47,485 nt of DNA, taken from the NCBI GenBank assembly GCA_949292775.1, contig CASFBL010000019.1:1-47485 (forward strand), in the 5' to 3' direction. The stretch comes from an uncultured Eubacteriales bacterium (GTDB taxonomy: Bacteria > Bacillota > Clostridia > Oscillospirales > Acutalibacteraceae). Within the stretch, counting starts at the first letter, position 1. The number at the start of each line of letters is the position of its first letter. The notes below the pieces were generated by a model. That model ran no database searches and was not told the origin of the DNA. It saw nothing but the letters and a program-made list of their open reading frames with translations. The translations under genes and the position numbers were made by a program. Shown here piece after piece: positions 38,221 through 46,601 of this stretch.

Positions 38221-39470
38221 AGCAGTTTCGTCATATTTTCTGGTTTGAATATCAAAGCTATGTGTGCAACAAGATTTTTGTCATACTGACAGCGTTGTTA
38301 ATCGTGTTGATGGCTGGGGTATTGTTTTACCCGCGGATTACCGAGGGTAAAGAAGTTTCGCTCCCGGTGTTTTCCGACACCTCGCCGAAAACCATTGCCA
38401 TAGCAAGCAACTGCAGCGAAAGTGCGGCAGATGCTGCTCAATATATGCAAACAGGGCTTCCGAACACGACCGTGACGGCTGTTGCAAATGATTTGGAGGC
38501 GCTGAAAAACGGTGTGGCCGACGGTACCTATGACGCTGCCGTGCTGCTTGAAAGCCCTACGCAGTACAAATATATCACCCAAACCGGCGCGCTGTCAGAC
38601 ACAACCTCTTATGCCATAAGCGAAATGCTTACCCTGCGCCAGCAATACGCGGTGATGGCACAGTATGGATTAACCGAAGAACAGGCGCAGTCTGTGATGA
38701 CTGCGGCGGTGACCGCTGAGCCGGTCGTGCTTGGTAAAGACCAGTCGCAAAGCTTTTTCTATACCTATATTTTAATGTTCCTGTTGTATTTTGCCGTATT
38801 GATGTACGGTCAGTTTGTCGCGCAAAGCGTCGCTGTGGAAAAAAGCTCGCGCGCTATGGAACTGCTGATTACCTCGGCAAAACCGGTGAATCTGATGTTC
38901 GGCAAGGTGCTCGGTTCCGGTGCGGCGGGGCTTACCCAGCTCGTGTTGCTTTTGGGCAGTGCAATCACATTTTACAGCGCCAACAAAGCCTATTGGGCGT
39001 CTAACGCCGTGATTGAATCCATTTTCGGCATGCCTGTGTCGATGATGCTTTACACAGTTTTGTTCTTCGTGCTGGGCTTTTTGCTCTATTCTTTCCTTTA
39101 CGGTGCATTGGCGTCGCTTGCAAGCCGGCTTGAAGATGTCAACACGCTGATTATGCCCGTGACCTTTTTGATGATTATCGCCTTTATGGTTACAATGTTT
39201 TCTATGGTCGGCAATGTAGACAGCACGCTGATGAAGGTTGCGTCCTATATTCCGTTCACTTCGCCGCTTGCCATGTTTACCCGCATTGCCATGGGGCATG
39301 TCGAGACGGTTGAAATCGTAATTTCTGTTGCAATATTGTTGCTTTCTACGGTGGGCGTGGGCTTCCTTGCCGCCGCGATTTACCGCATCGGTGTGCTTAT
39401 GTACGGCAAACCGCCGAAGTTTAATGAACTTTTGCGTGCGCTTCGCAATGCCAAGGCGAAAAAGAATTAA
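38217..39470 (+). CDS. ABC-2 type permease (NatB-like)
   Basis: A 417-residue permease partner. Topology is typical: one membrane segment near the N-terminus (residues 19-38), a large extracellular domain (about 40-175), then five segments from about residue 180 to 400. The QFVAQSVAVEKSSRAMELLITSAKPVNLMFGKVLG block is the family's coupling and first ABC-2 motif region. The C-terminus is cytosolic and basic (AKAKKN). The gene follows the ATPase with a four-base overlap. It presumably exports sodium or a small toxic molecule, by family analogy. Confidence 0.92.
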   Translation: MKQFRHIFWFEYQSYVCNKIFVILTALLIVLMAGVLFYPRITEGKEVSLPVFSDTSPKTIAIASNCSESAADAAQYMQTGLPNTTVTAVANDLEALKNGVADGTYDAAVLLESPTQYKYITQTGALSDTTSYAISEMLTLRQQYAVMAQYGLTEEQAQSVMTAAVTAEPVVLGKDQSQSFFYTYILMFLLYFAVLMYGQFVAQSVAVEKSSRAMELLITSAKPVNLMFGKVLGSGAAGLTQLVLLLGSAITFYSANKAYWASNAVIESIFGMPVSMMLYTVLFFVLGFLLYSFLYGALASLASRLEDVNTLIMPVTFLMIIAFMVTMFSMVGNVDSTLMKVASYIPFTSPLAMFTRIAMGHVETVEIVISVAILLLSTVGVGFLAAAIYRIGVLMYGKPPKFNELLRALRNAKAKKN

Positions 39471-39488
39471 AAAATTTCCAAAAAAGTG

Positions 39489-39517
39489 TTGACAATGTGC
39501 GAACGCGGTGTTAGTAT
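39489..39517 (+). promoter_or_regulatory. Promoter of the aromatic amino-acid operon
   Basis: TTGACA at 39489-39494, 17 bases, TAGTAT at 39512-39517 (an alternative -10, TATACT, lies at 39515-39520). It lies about 45 bases before the leader peptide. Confidence 0.8.
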
Positions 39518-39563
39518 ACTTTAAACCGCTAAAATTAGCGAGAATGCAGAAAGGAAAAAGCAA

Positions 39564-39665
39564 ATGTCTAAATTCATGTTTACAGCTGAATACTTTTACT
39601 TTTACTTTACCAGCTTTTTTGGCAAGGTCTTTTCGAGTTTCGCTGTAAAAGAGTTCGTTTGCTGA
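39564..39665 (+). CDS. Phe/Tyr-rich leader peptide of the aro operon
   Basis: A 33-codon open frame with ten Phe (positions 4, 6, 11, 13, 15, 18, 19, 23, 26, 31) and three Tyr (10, 12, 14), including the run YFYFYF at 10-15; no Trp. AGAAAGGA precedes the ATG. It is followed by a Rho-independent terminator before aroF, so it is a peptide-based attenuator: shortage of charged tRNA-Phe or tRNA-Tyr should stall the ribosome and allow read-through into the biosynthetic genes. The composition matches the products of the operon (TyrA and PheA), which makes chance very unlikely. Confidence 0.9.
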   Translation: MSKFMFTAEYFYFYFTSFFGKVFSSFAVKEFVC

Positions 39666-39689
39666 TTTTTTCGGGCAATTTTGTAAAGC

Positions 39690-39724
39690 AACTCCGCAGT
39701 GAAATTCGCTGCGGAGTTTTTTAT
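39690..39724 (+). terminator. Attenuator terminator upstream of aroF
   Basis: 10-bp stem AACTCCGCAG / CTGCGGAGTT (39690-39699 and 39709-39718) with a 9-base loop and a run of Ts. An upstream segment over the leader-peptide stop (GAG...TTGCT, about 39651-39664) can pair with AGCAACTC (39687-39694), a possible but weak antiterminator. Confidence 0.85.
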
Positions 39725-39759
39725 TTTGTAGAAATGCAATATGAAGGAGCAAAAACAGT

Positions 39760-40770
39760 ATGGTAGTCATCTTAAAGGACCAGGCAGAACAGAAAAAGGT
39801 CAAAAATTTGACAGACTGGCTTGAAAATCAGGGCCTGTCGGTACACAAGGTCAAAGGGCAATACCAAACCATTCTCGGCCTTATCGGCGACACCAGCAAG
39901 GTGGATATTGATTTGATTCAGGGGCTTGATATCGTTGAAAATGTCAAGCGTATTTCCGAACCCTATAAAAACGCAAATCGTAAATTTCACCCGGACGACA
40001 CCGTTATTGATATAAACGGCTACAAAATCGGTGGCGGCAATTTCCAGTATTTTGCCGGACCCTGCTCGGTGGAAAGCCGCGAGCAGATTTTATCCATTGC
40101 CCGAGATGTGAAAAAGGCGGGGGCAAATATTTTGCGCGGCGGCGCGTTCAAACCGCGGACTTCGCCTTACGCGTTCCAGGGTATGCGTGCCGAAGGGCTG
40201 GAACTGCTTTTGGAAGCCAAAAAGGAAACCGGTATGCCGATTGTTACCGAAATCATGGACGCTTCCCACCTGCCGCTGTTTGAAAATGTCGATATTATTC
40301 AGGTCGGCGCGCGCAATATGCAGAACTTTGAGTTGCTCAAACAGCTTGGCAGAATCGACAAACCCATCTTCTTAAAGCGCGGCCTTTCCGCTACCTTGCA
40401 GGAATTCTTGATGAGTGCAGAATACATTATGGCAGAGGGCAACCAAAAGGTTATTCTTTGCGAACGCGGTATTCGTACTTTTGAAACCGCCACACGCAAT
40501 ACGCTCGACCTTTCCGCTGTGCCGATGCTCAAAGAAATGTCCCACTTGCCGGTAGTTGTTGACCCGAGCCACGCCTGCGGCATTGCCAGAATGGTTAAAC
40601 CGATGGCGTTTGCCGCGGCGGCCTGCGGCGCAGACGGCCTGATGATTGAAGTGCACAACGATCCCGCACATGCTTTGTGCGACGGTCCGCAGGCATTGAC
40701 GCCCGAACGCTTCAGCGAAGTAACAGCGGGTGTTGAAAAAATTCTGGCGGCAGTCCGGGAGGCAAAGTAA
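39760..40770 (+). CDS. aroF: 3-deoxy-7-phosphoheptulonate synthase (DAHP synthase)
   Basis: The first enzyme of the shikimate pathway: phosphoenolpyruvate plus erythrose 4-phosphate to DAHP. The 336-residue protein is type I-beta with an N-terminal ferredoxin-like regulatory domain (residues 1-70), as in Thermotoga, where it gives feedback control by Tyr or Phe. Catalytic features are FAGPCSVES, the metal cysteine in that motif, LRGGAFKPRTSPY, VGARNMQN, and the metal-binding histidine of VDPSHACG, with EVHNDPAHALCDG near the end. It is the first gene after the attenuator, with GAAGGAG upstream. The tyrA start overlaps its stop by one base. Confidence 0.96.
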   Translation: MVVILKDQAEQKKVKNLTDWLENQGLSVHKVKGQYQTILGLIGDTSKVDIDLIQGLDIVENVKRISEPYKNANRKFHPDDTVIDINGYKIGGGNFQYFAGPCSVESREQILSIARDVKKAGANILRGGAFKPRTSPYAFQGMRAEGLELLLEAKKETGMPIVTEIMDASHLPLFENVDIIQVGARNMQNFELLKQLGRIDKPIFLKRGLSATLQEFLMSAEYIMAEGNQKVILCERGIRTFETATRNTLDLSAVPMLKEMSHLPVVVDPSHACGIARMVKPMAFAAAACGADGLMIEVHNDPAHALCDGPQALTPERFSEVTAGVEKILAAVREAK

Positions 40771-41615
40771 TGAAAATCGGAATCGTAGGTTTGGGCCTTA
40801 TCGGCGGTTCGCTCGCCAAGGCGCTGAAATACAATACAAGCAATGAGATTTTGGGAACGGATATTGACCGCGGTGTGCTGCTCAAGGCAAAGCTGCTGGG
40901 TGCGATTGACGACGAACTTTTGCCCGAGCAGCTGCCCGAGTGTGATTTGGTGATTACCGCACTCTACCCGCAGGCAACGCTTGACTATGTTTTGCAAAAC
41001 GCGCAAAACTTTAAAAAAGGCGCAATCGTTATGGATTGCTGCGGCGTAAAGCGTGTAATCTGCGACCCGCTTTGGCAGTGTGCCAAAGAAAATGGATTTA
41101 CCTTTTATGGCGCGCACCCGATGGCCGGTCTGCATTTCTCCGGCTTTGCGTATTCCGAAGTACATATGTTTTCAGATGCATCCATGATTTTGCTCCCGCC
41201 CGACAATGCGGACATCAACGACATGGAGCGGCTGAAAAAACTGTTTTTGTCGATTGGTTTTACAAATATCCAAATTTCAACGCCCGAAGAGCACGACCGC
41301 ATCATTGCCTACACTTCGCAGCTGGCGCATGTGGTTTCTAACGCCTATGTCAAAAGCCCGCAAGCACAGGTGCACAACGGCTTTTCCGCAGGCAGTTACA
41401 AAGATTTGACCCGCGTTGCCAAACTCAATGCCGATATGTGGACCGAGCTGTTTTTAGATAATACAGATAATCTCAGCGCAGAACTGGACGGCTTGATTGA
41501 GAATTTACAGGCGTACAGCCGGGCACTGCACGAAAAAGACGAAAAGGCACTGCACGCGCTTTTGAAGGCGGGCAGCGACCGCAAGGAAAAAATCGACGGG
41601 CAATACCGCAGCTGA
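40770..41615 (+). CDS. tyrA: Prephenate dehydrogenase
   Basis: TyrA oxidises prephenate to 4-hydroxyphenylpyruvate in tyrosine synthesis. The 281-residue protein has the Rossmann site GIVGLGLIGGSLAKAL, the acidic residue of the second strand (GTDIDRG), and the catalytic histidine region YGAHPMAGLHFSGF. STPEEHDRIIAYTSQLAHVV is the second conserved part. There is no ACT or mutase domain, so it is a monofunctional NAD-type enzyme. The start overlaps the stop of aroF (TAATG). The next gene starts 13 bases after its stop. Confidence 0.95.
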   Translation: MKIGIVGLGLIGGSLAKALKYNTSNEILGTDIDRGVLLKAKLLGAIDDELLPEQLPECDLVITALYPQATLDYVLQNAQNFKKGAIVMDCCGVKRVICDPLWQCAKENGFTFYGAHPMAGLHFSGFAYSEVHMFSDASMILLPPDNADINDMERLKKLFLSIGFTNIQISTPEEHDRIIAYTSQLAHVVSNAYVKSPQAQVHNGFSAGSYKDLTRVAKLNADMWTELFLDNTDNLSAELDGLIENLQAYSRALHEKDEKALHALLKAGSDRKEKIDGQYRS

Positions 41616-41628
41616 CAGGAGATATGCT

Positions 41629-42687
41629 ATGCAAACCGTAAAAGTGCAGGCAAGCACAAATTATACGATTTATATTGAAAGCGGTCTTTTAAAACAGGCG
41701 GGCAAATATCTGCACGCCGTATCCAAGGCGAAAACCGCTGTAATCGTGACCGACGATGTTGTCAATGGGCTTTATGCCGACACGGTTGAGACTTCTTTAA
41801 AACAAGCCGGATTTGAAACGATTCGCTTTGTGTTTCCAAACGGCGAAGCGTCTAAAAATATCACGGTGTTCGGCGAGTTGCTGGAATTTCTTGCGGCAAA
41901 TCATGTCATGCGTTCGGACTGTGTTGTTGCGCTGGGCGGCGGTGTGGTCGGCGACCTTGCCGGGTTCGCGGCGGCGACTTATCAGCGCGGCATCGACTAT
42001 GTGCAAATCCCCACAACGCTTTTAAGTTGTGTGGATTCTTCCGTCGGCGGCAAAACCGCAATCGATTTAAAAGGCGGCAAAAATCTGGCAGGTGCTTTTT
42101 ATCAGCCAAAACTGGTGCTTTGCGATTACAGCACGCTTTCAACGCTTTCTGACGCGCAGTTTGCCGACGGCATGGCGGAGGTCATTAAATACGGCATGAT
42201 TTTTGACCGCGCTTTTTTGGATTTCCTTTTGGAAAACGAGGCGAAAGATAATCTTGAAACGGTGATTACCCGCTGTGTGACGCTGAAACGCGATGTCGTT
42301 GAGCAGGATGAGCAGGACCACGGCAAACGCGGGCTTTTAAATTTTGGGCACACGCTCGGCCATGCGATTGAAGGATGCAGTAATTTTGAAGTTACGCACG
42401 GCAGTGCGGTGGCAGTGGGCATGGTGCTCGCTTCCCGCGCAGCATATAAGCTTAAAGTGAGCAAAACGGATGCCAATGAGTTTCTTTGCCCATTGCTCCA
42501 GAAATATCATTTGCCATTGCAGACGGAATACAGCGCCGAGGAGCTTGCTGACCGCGCACTTTCCGATAAGAAACGCGCCGGGGACCGCATCACGCTGATT
42601 TTGCCGGAAGAAGCGGGAAAATGTGTGCTGTACCCGATTCCCACCGACCGCCTTTTGAAATTTACAAAACAGGGGCTGAACGCATGA
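41629..42687 (+). CDS. aroB: 3-dehydroquinate synthase
   Basis: AroB converts DAHP to 3-dehydroquinate with NAD and zinc. The 352-residue length is standard. Signature regions are LGGGVVGDLAGFAAATYQRGI, QIPTTLLSCVDSSVGGKTAID, GMAEVIKYGMI and the zinc ligands in LLNFGHTLGHAIE. ACAGGAGAT supports the start, and the stop overlaps the aroA start as ATGA. Confidence 0.97.
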   Translation: MQTVKVQASTNYTIYIESGLLKQAGKYLHAVSKAKTAVIVTDDVVNGLYADTVETSLKQAGFETIRFVFPNGEASKNITVFGELLEFLAANHVMRSDCVVALGGGVVGDLAGFAAATYQRGIDYVQIPTTLLSCVDSSVGGKTAIDLKGGKNLAGAFYQPKLVLCDYSTLSTLSDAQFADGMAEVIKYGMIFDRAFLDFLLENEAKDNLETVITRCVTLKRDVVEQDEQDHGKRGLLNFGHTLGHAIEGCSNFEVTHGSAVAVGMVLASRAAYKLKVSKTDANEFLCPLLQKYHLPLQTEYSAEELADRALSDKKRAGDRITLILPEEAGKCVLYPIPTDRLLKFTKQGLNA

Positions 42688-43961
42688 ATATTCGATTAAC
42701 ACCGGCAAAGCTCCACGGCACGCTCCCGGCGGTCTCGTCCAAATCCGACGCACACCGCGTGCTGATTGCAAGCGCGCTTGCCGAAAAGCCCACCAAAATT
42801 TTTTGCAATATTTTATCAGACGATATTCGTGCAACGGCCGATTGCCTTTCGGCACTCGGTGCAAAAGCGGAATTTTCTGACGGCGTGATTACTGTGTACC
42901 CGAACGCCTGTGAAACACCGACAGAAGTGGTGCTTGACTGCGGCGAAAGCGGTTCAACCCTGCGGTTTTTGCTGCCGCTGGTTTCCGCGCTCGGCAAAAA
43001 CGGTACATTCATCGGGCACGGCCGGCTGCCCAACCGCCCGGTGACGCCTTTGCGCGAAGCTTTGGAAGCGCACGGCGTTCGATTTCCCGAAAAAGAGCAG
43101 TTCCCCTTAAAAACCGAGGGGCAGTTGCTCGCGGGGGATTACACCCTGCGCGGCGATGTCAGCTCGCAATATATTACGGGGCTTTTGTTCTCCTTGCCGC
43201 TTTTGGCAGAAGACAGCATATTGACCCTTTTGCCGCCTGTTGAATCTCTGCCCTATATTCGCATGACGCTGCACACGCTTCGAGCGTTTGGCATTGAAAT
43301 TGAAGAGACTGAACAGGGTTTTGTCATTCCGGGAAAACAGCAATACCGCTCGCCCGGGGAAATTACCGTTGAGGGCGACTGGTCGAACGCGGCGTTTTAC
43401 TTGGTCGCCGGTGCGCTGGGCGACAGCGTGACAGTGACGGGACTTCGACAAGATTCGGAACAAGGCGACAAAGCGATTGTACGCCTGCTTTCCGAAATGG
43501 GTGCAAAGGTGGAAATTCACGGCGATGCCGTCACGGTTTCACCGGCAGAGCTGCACGGCGTTCCGATAGACGGCGCGAACATTCCCGACCTTGTGCCGGT
43601 GCTTTCCGTTGCAGCCGCGGCCGCAAAAAGCGGTGTGACGGTGATTTCAAATGCCGCCCGCCTGCGCTTAAAAGAATGTGATCGTCTTTCAGCTGTCAAT
43701 GACTGCCTTTCCAAACTCGGCGCGGTGGTTTCAGAAACCGACGACGGATTGGTCGTTTGGGGCGGCGACCCCTTACACGGCGGGCAGGTCTCGTCTTATA
43801 ACGACCACCGCATGGCAATGGCAATGGCAGTCGCTTCGATTGCTGCGGACGGCCCGGTTGTCATCTCCGGCGCCGAAGCGGTGGCAAAATCCTATCCGCA
43901 TTTCTTTGAAGATTTCAATTTACTGGGAGGAAAAGCAGATGTCCTCAATTCTGACAGGTAA
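42684..43961 (+). CDS. aroA: 5-enolpyruvylshikimate-3-phosphate synthase
   Basis: AroA adds enolpyruvate from PEP to shikimate 3-phosphate. The 425-residue protein shows SSKSDAHRVLIASALA (shikimate site), CGESGSTLRFLLPL, GHGRLPNRPVTPL (PEP site, Arg), SQYITGLLFSLPLL, EGDWSNAAF and the C-terminal RLKECDR and NDHRMAMAMAVA motifs. Glycine residues in the PEP loop are of the usual glyphosate-sensitive class I-like pattern, although assignment to class I or II is uncertain. The start overlaps aroB's stop; the end overlaps aroC's start by 23 bases. Confidence 0.96.
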   Translation: MNIRLTPAKLHGTLPAVSSKSDAHRVLIASALAEKPTKIFCNILSDDIRATADCLSALGAKAEFSDGVITVYPNACETPTEVVLDCGESGSTLRFLLPLVSALGKNGTFIGHGRLPNRPVTPLREALEAHGVRFPEKEQFPLKTEGQLLAGDYTLRGDVSSQYITGLLFSLPLLAEDSILTLLPPVESLPYIRMTLHTLRAFGIEIEETEQGFVIPGKQQYRSPGEITVEGDWSNAAFYLVAGALGDSVTVTGLRQDSEQGDKAIVRLLSEMGAKVEIHGDAVTVSPAELHGVPIDGANIPDLVPVLSVAAAAAKSGVTVISNAARLRLKECDRLSAVNDCLSKLGAVVSETDDGLVVWGGDPLHGGQVSSYNDHRMAMAMAVASIAADGPVVISGAEAVAKSYPHFFEDFNLLGGKADVLNSDR

Positions 43962-45012
43962 ACATATTCAAGTGTCCGTGTTCGGCCAGTCCCATTCCAA
44001 AGCGATTGGCGCTGTGATTGACGGACTTCCCGCTGGTGTGAAAATCGACAGCGAAAAGGTCGCCGCGTTCATGCGCCGACGCGCTCCGGGCAACGCAAAA
44101 TATGCGACCAAACGCCGCGAAGCGGATGAGTCGGTCGTGCTTTCCGGGCTTGTGGACGGCGTGACCTGCGGCGCACCGCTCGGATTTTTGATTGAAAACA
44201 CCAATACGCGCTCCGGCGACTATGACAATCTGCGCGCCGTACCCCGCCCGGGGCATGCGGATTACACCGCCAATGTGCGTTACGGCGGCCATCAGGATGT
44301 AGCCGGCGGCGGCCATTTTTCCGGGAGACTCACAGCGCCGCTTTGCTTTGCCGGTGCGGTCTGTATGCAGATTTTAGAGCAGAGGGGCGTGTGCGTGCAG
44401 GCACATATTTATGAGATTGCCGGTGTGCAAGATGTTCCCTTTGACCCGATAACGATTACCGACGCAAGACCCGGTGAAAAAGCGTTCCCGGTTATATCCG
44501 ATGCAAGCGGTGAGGCTATGCAGGCGGAAATTGAAAAAGCGCGGATGTCGGCGGACTCTGTCGGCGGCATTGTCGAATGCGCGGTTACCGGCATGCCTGC
44601 GGGCTTAGGTGACCCGATGTTTGACGGCGTTGAAAACCAGCTTGCCAGCAATATTTTTGCTGTTCCCGCCGTCAAGGGATTGGAATTCGGCAACGGCTTT
44701 GCCTGCGCCAAACTGCGCGGCAGTCAAAACAACGACCCTTATACCATTGACGAAAACGGGAAAATCGTCACCACCAGTAACAACCACGGCGGCATTTTGG
44801 GCGGCATTACTTCCGGTATGCCGATTTTGTTCCGCGTGGCGGTGAAGCCGACCTCGTCCATCGGGCAGGAACAGCAAAGCGTTAATCTGCATACCAACCA
44901 GCCGGAAAAGCTTGTGGTTCACGGCAGACACGACCCGTGCATCGTGCCGCGTGCCGTGCCGGTGATTGAGGCCGTTACGGCAATTACCATGCTCGACATA
45001 CTCGGATTTTAA
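43939..45012 (+). CDS. aroC: Chorismate synthase
   Basis: AroC uses reduced FMN to eliminate phosphate from EPSP and form chorismate. The 357-residue protein carries VFGQSHSKAIGAVIDGLPAG (signature 1), the FMN-site RPGHADYTANVRYGGHQDVAGGGHFSGRLTA block (signature 2) and HDPCIVPRAVPVIEAVTA near the end (signature 3). The start at 43939 follows GGGAGGAAAA and lies inside the end of aroA in another frame. With aroF, aroB and aroA it covers the pathway except aroD/aroQ, aroE and aroK, which are not in the window. Confidence 0.97.
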   Translation: MSSILTGKHIQVSVFGQSHSKAIGAVIDGLPAGVKIDSEKVAAFMRRRAPGNAKYATKRREADESVVLSGLVDGVTCGAPLGFLIENTNTRSGDYDNLRAVPRPGHADYTANVRYGGHQDVAGGGHFSGRLTAPLCFAGAVCMQILEQRGVCVQAHIYEIAGVQDVPFDPITITDARPGEKAFPVISDASGEAMQAEIEKARMSADSVGGIVECAVTGMPAGLGDPMFDGVENQLASNIFAVPAVKGLEFGNGFACAKLRGSQNNDPYTIDENGKIVTTSNNHGGILGGITSGMPILFRVAVKPTSSIGQEQQSVNLHTNQPEKLVVHGRHDPCIVPRAVPVIEAVTAITMLDILGF

Positions 45013-45025
45013 CGGAGGGATTTTT

Positions 45026-46177
45026 ATGGATATTCAGGATTTGCGCGCTCAAATCGACCAAATCGATGAAAAATTGGTACCGCTGTTTTTACAGCGCATG
45101 GGCGTGTCTTTGAAAGTTGCAGAATATAAAGCGCAAAAGAATCTTCCGGTGCTGGACAGAACGCGGGAACGCGCACTTCTGAAAAAAGTTGCAAACACAA
45201 CCGACGACTCCGATTTACAGCTTTACACAAGACTTTTGTATTCGTCTATTTTGGGGCTTTCCCGGTCTTATCAGCACAAACAGCTGGACAGCAAAGAAAC
45301 GCCTTTGCAGGAAAAACTGCGCGCCGCAATAAAAGCTTCCGACAAAAAGGATTTGCCGCAGGAGGCCGTCGTTGCCTGTCAGGGGGTGGAGGGCGCGTAT
45401 TCTTCGCTTGCCTGTGCGCGACTTTTTAAGCGACCGGATATTTTGTTTTTCCAAAATTGGGAGGGCGTGTTTTCTGCGGTGCAGCAGGGGCTTTGCCAAT
45501 ACGGCATTTTGCCGATTGAAAACAGCACCGCCGGTTCTGTAAACCAAGTTTATGATTTAATGAACCGTCACAATTTTTATATCGTTCGCAGCATTCGTCT
45601 GCGTGTGGAACACACTCTCCTTGCCAAAAAAGGCGTGAAGCTTTCGGAAGTGCGCGAAATCTTTTCTCACGAACAGGCGATTCAGCAGTGCAGTGCATTT
45701 TTAGAAGGATTGAAAGGCGTAAAAGTGACCGTTTGCGAAAACACCGCTGCCGCAGCCAAGCGCGTGGCGGAAAGTGACCGGCGCGACATCGCCGCCATTT
45801 CCTCAAAAGACTGCATGGCGCTTTATGGGCTGGAAGCGCTCGGCGAGAGCATTCAAAACAACCCCAATAACTATACGCGGTTTATTTGTATCGGCAAGGA
45901 GCCGGAGATTTTTCCCGGCGCGAACAAAACAAGCTTAATGCTTACCCTCCAGCATAAGCCCGGCGCGCTGTATGATGTGCTGTCACGGTTTTATGCGCTC
46001 GACATCAACCTGTTAAAGCTTGAAAGCCGTCCGAAGCCGGGCAGCGATTTTGAATTTGTGTTTTATTTTGATATTGAGGCGTCGGTCTATTCTGACGATT
46101 TCTTCCGCATGCTTGCAGAGCTGCAGGAATCCTGCGAGCAGTTCAGCTATCTCGGCAGTTATATTGAAATTGTGTAA
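45026..46177 (+). CDS. pheA: Bifunctional chorismate mutase / prephenate dehydratase
   Basis: A 383-residue enzyme for phenylalanine synthesis. Residues 1-90 are an AroQ-type chorismate mutase (start DIQDLRAQIDQIDEKLVPLFLQRM). Residues about 112-290 form the dehydratase with GVEGAYSSLACARLF, IENSTAGSVNQVYDLM and NNYTRFICIG, which holds the catalytic Thr of the TRF motif. Residues 300-380 are an ACT domain with KPGALYDVL (GAL) and LESRP, the phenylalanine-binding motifs, so feedback inhibition by Phe is expected. It closes the operon that starts at the Phe/Tyr leader. GGAGGG precedes the start. No terminator lies directly after it; the next is in the small RNA candidate. Confidence 0.96.
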   Translation: MDIQDLRAQIDQIDEKLVPLFLQRMGVSLKVAEYKAQKNLPVLDRTRERALLKKVANTTDDSDLQLYTRLLYSSILGLSRSYQHKQLDSKETPLQEKLRAAIKASDKKDLPQEAVVACQGVEGAYSSLACARLFKRPDILFFQNWEGVFSAVQQGLCQYGILPIENSTAGSVNQVYDLMNRHNFYIVRSIRLRVEHTLLAKKGVKLSEVREIFSHEQAIQQCSAFLEGLKGVKVTVCENTAAAAKRVAESDRRDIAAISSKDCMALYGLEALGESIQNNPNNYTRFICIGKEPEIFPGANKTSLMLTLQHKPGALYDVLSRFYALDINLLKLESRPKPGSDFEFVFYFDIEASVYSDDFFRMLAELQESCEQFSYLGSYIEIV

Positions 46178-46234
46178 AAGATAAATTCAAAGCGAAGTTA
46201 ATTTTTTGTTTACAAAATATTCAACAAATGGCTA

Positions 46235-46262
46235 TTGTATCGAAATATTTAGCCGATATACT
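46235..46262 (+). promoter_or_regulatory. Promoter of the small RNA candidate
   Basis: TTGTAT at 46235-46240, 16 bases, TATACT at 46257-46262; transcription would start near 46269, leaving no room for a ribosome site and gene before the hairpins. Confidence 0.6.
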
Positions 46263-46268
46263 AAAGAC

Positions 46269-46405
46269 ATCAAATCAAGAGAGAAGCTCTTGAGGCGATA
46301 CAAACAGATTACCCCCTCTGTTTGGAAGAACTTTTTCATTTCTCCCCCTTTCTTTTAACAAAAGAGAAAAAAGCCGTCTGACTCCCCCTCAGGCGGTCTT
46401 TTTCT
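46269..46405 (+). ncRNA. Candidate trans-acting small RNA with three CCCCC tracts
   Basis: About 137 bases between a promoter and a terminator. Four hairpins are visible. SL1: TCAAGAG/CTCTTGA (46275-46293). SL2: CAAACAGA/TCTGTTTG with loop TTACCCCC (46301-46324). SL3: a weak A/T stem TCTTTT/AAAAGA (46351-46365). SL4, the terminator: CCGTCTGA/TCAGGCGG with loop CTCCCCC (46374-46396) and T-run 46399-46405. A third C-tract, CTCCCCCTTTC (46342-46352), lies between SL2 and SL3, unpaired or only partly paired. Exposed C-rich motifs are the seed of Gram-positive sRNAs such as RsaE, which block Shine-Dalgarno sites. No conserved open frame is present. It could also arise from the 3' end of the pheA transcript. 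Confidence 0.6.
46374..46405 (+). terminator. Terminator of the small RNA / aro operon
   Basis: 8-bp stem CCGTCTGA / TCAGGCGG with a 7-base C-rich loop and a T-run. It is the first terminator after pheA. Confidence 0.85.
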
Positions 46406-46601
46406 TTCTGTTTAAAACTTTAACAAGAAAAGCTCCGGGCACTACGCAAGCGCTCGGAGCTTTTTTCACTTTTAAATTTCAAATTTAACTATTCAATCCT
46501 CAAAAACCATTGATTTTTCAAGGCTTCACGCCTGTTTTTCATTCAAGCCTTATCTATTTGCCCTTGTTTTTGCCCTTACGAGGCGAAACAAGGGCAACTT
46601 T
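46406..46601. other. Non-coding stretch with stacked hairpins at the element scar
   Basis: No gene seen. It holds a second rightward terminator, AAAAGCTCCG/CGGAGCTTTT (46428-46437 and 46455-46464). An interrupted inverted repeat AAGGCTT-N18-AAGCCTT lies at 46520-46526/46545-46551. A 12-bp stem TTGCCCTTGTTT/AAACAAGGGCAA (46558-46569 and 46586-46597) sits at the 3' end of the integrase fragment. The last two could be parts of an attachment region of the lost element; no core repeat could be proven because only one end is visible. Confidence 0.5.

Noticed and set aside
46228-46293. A 21-codon frame (MAIVSKYLADILK...) running through the small RNA promoter and first hairpin
   Set aside because: It has no ribosome-binding site, begins upstream of the likely transcription start, and covers only one hairpin. 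Better explained by chance.
46406-46601. CRISPR array or tRNA gene in the hairpin-rich intergenic region
   Set aside because: Hairpins differ from each other, no regular repeat-spacer pattern exists, and no cloverleaf with a TTC loop or CCA end is present.
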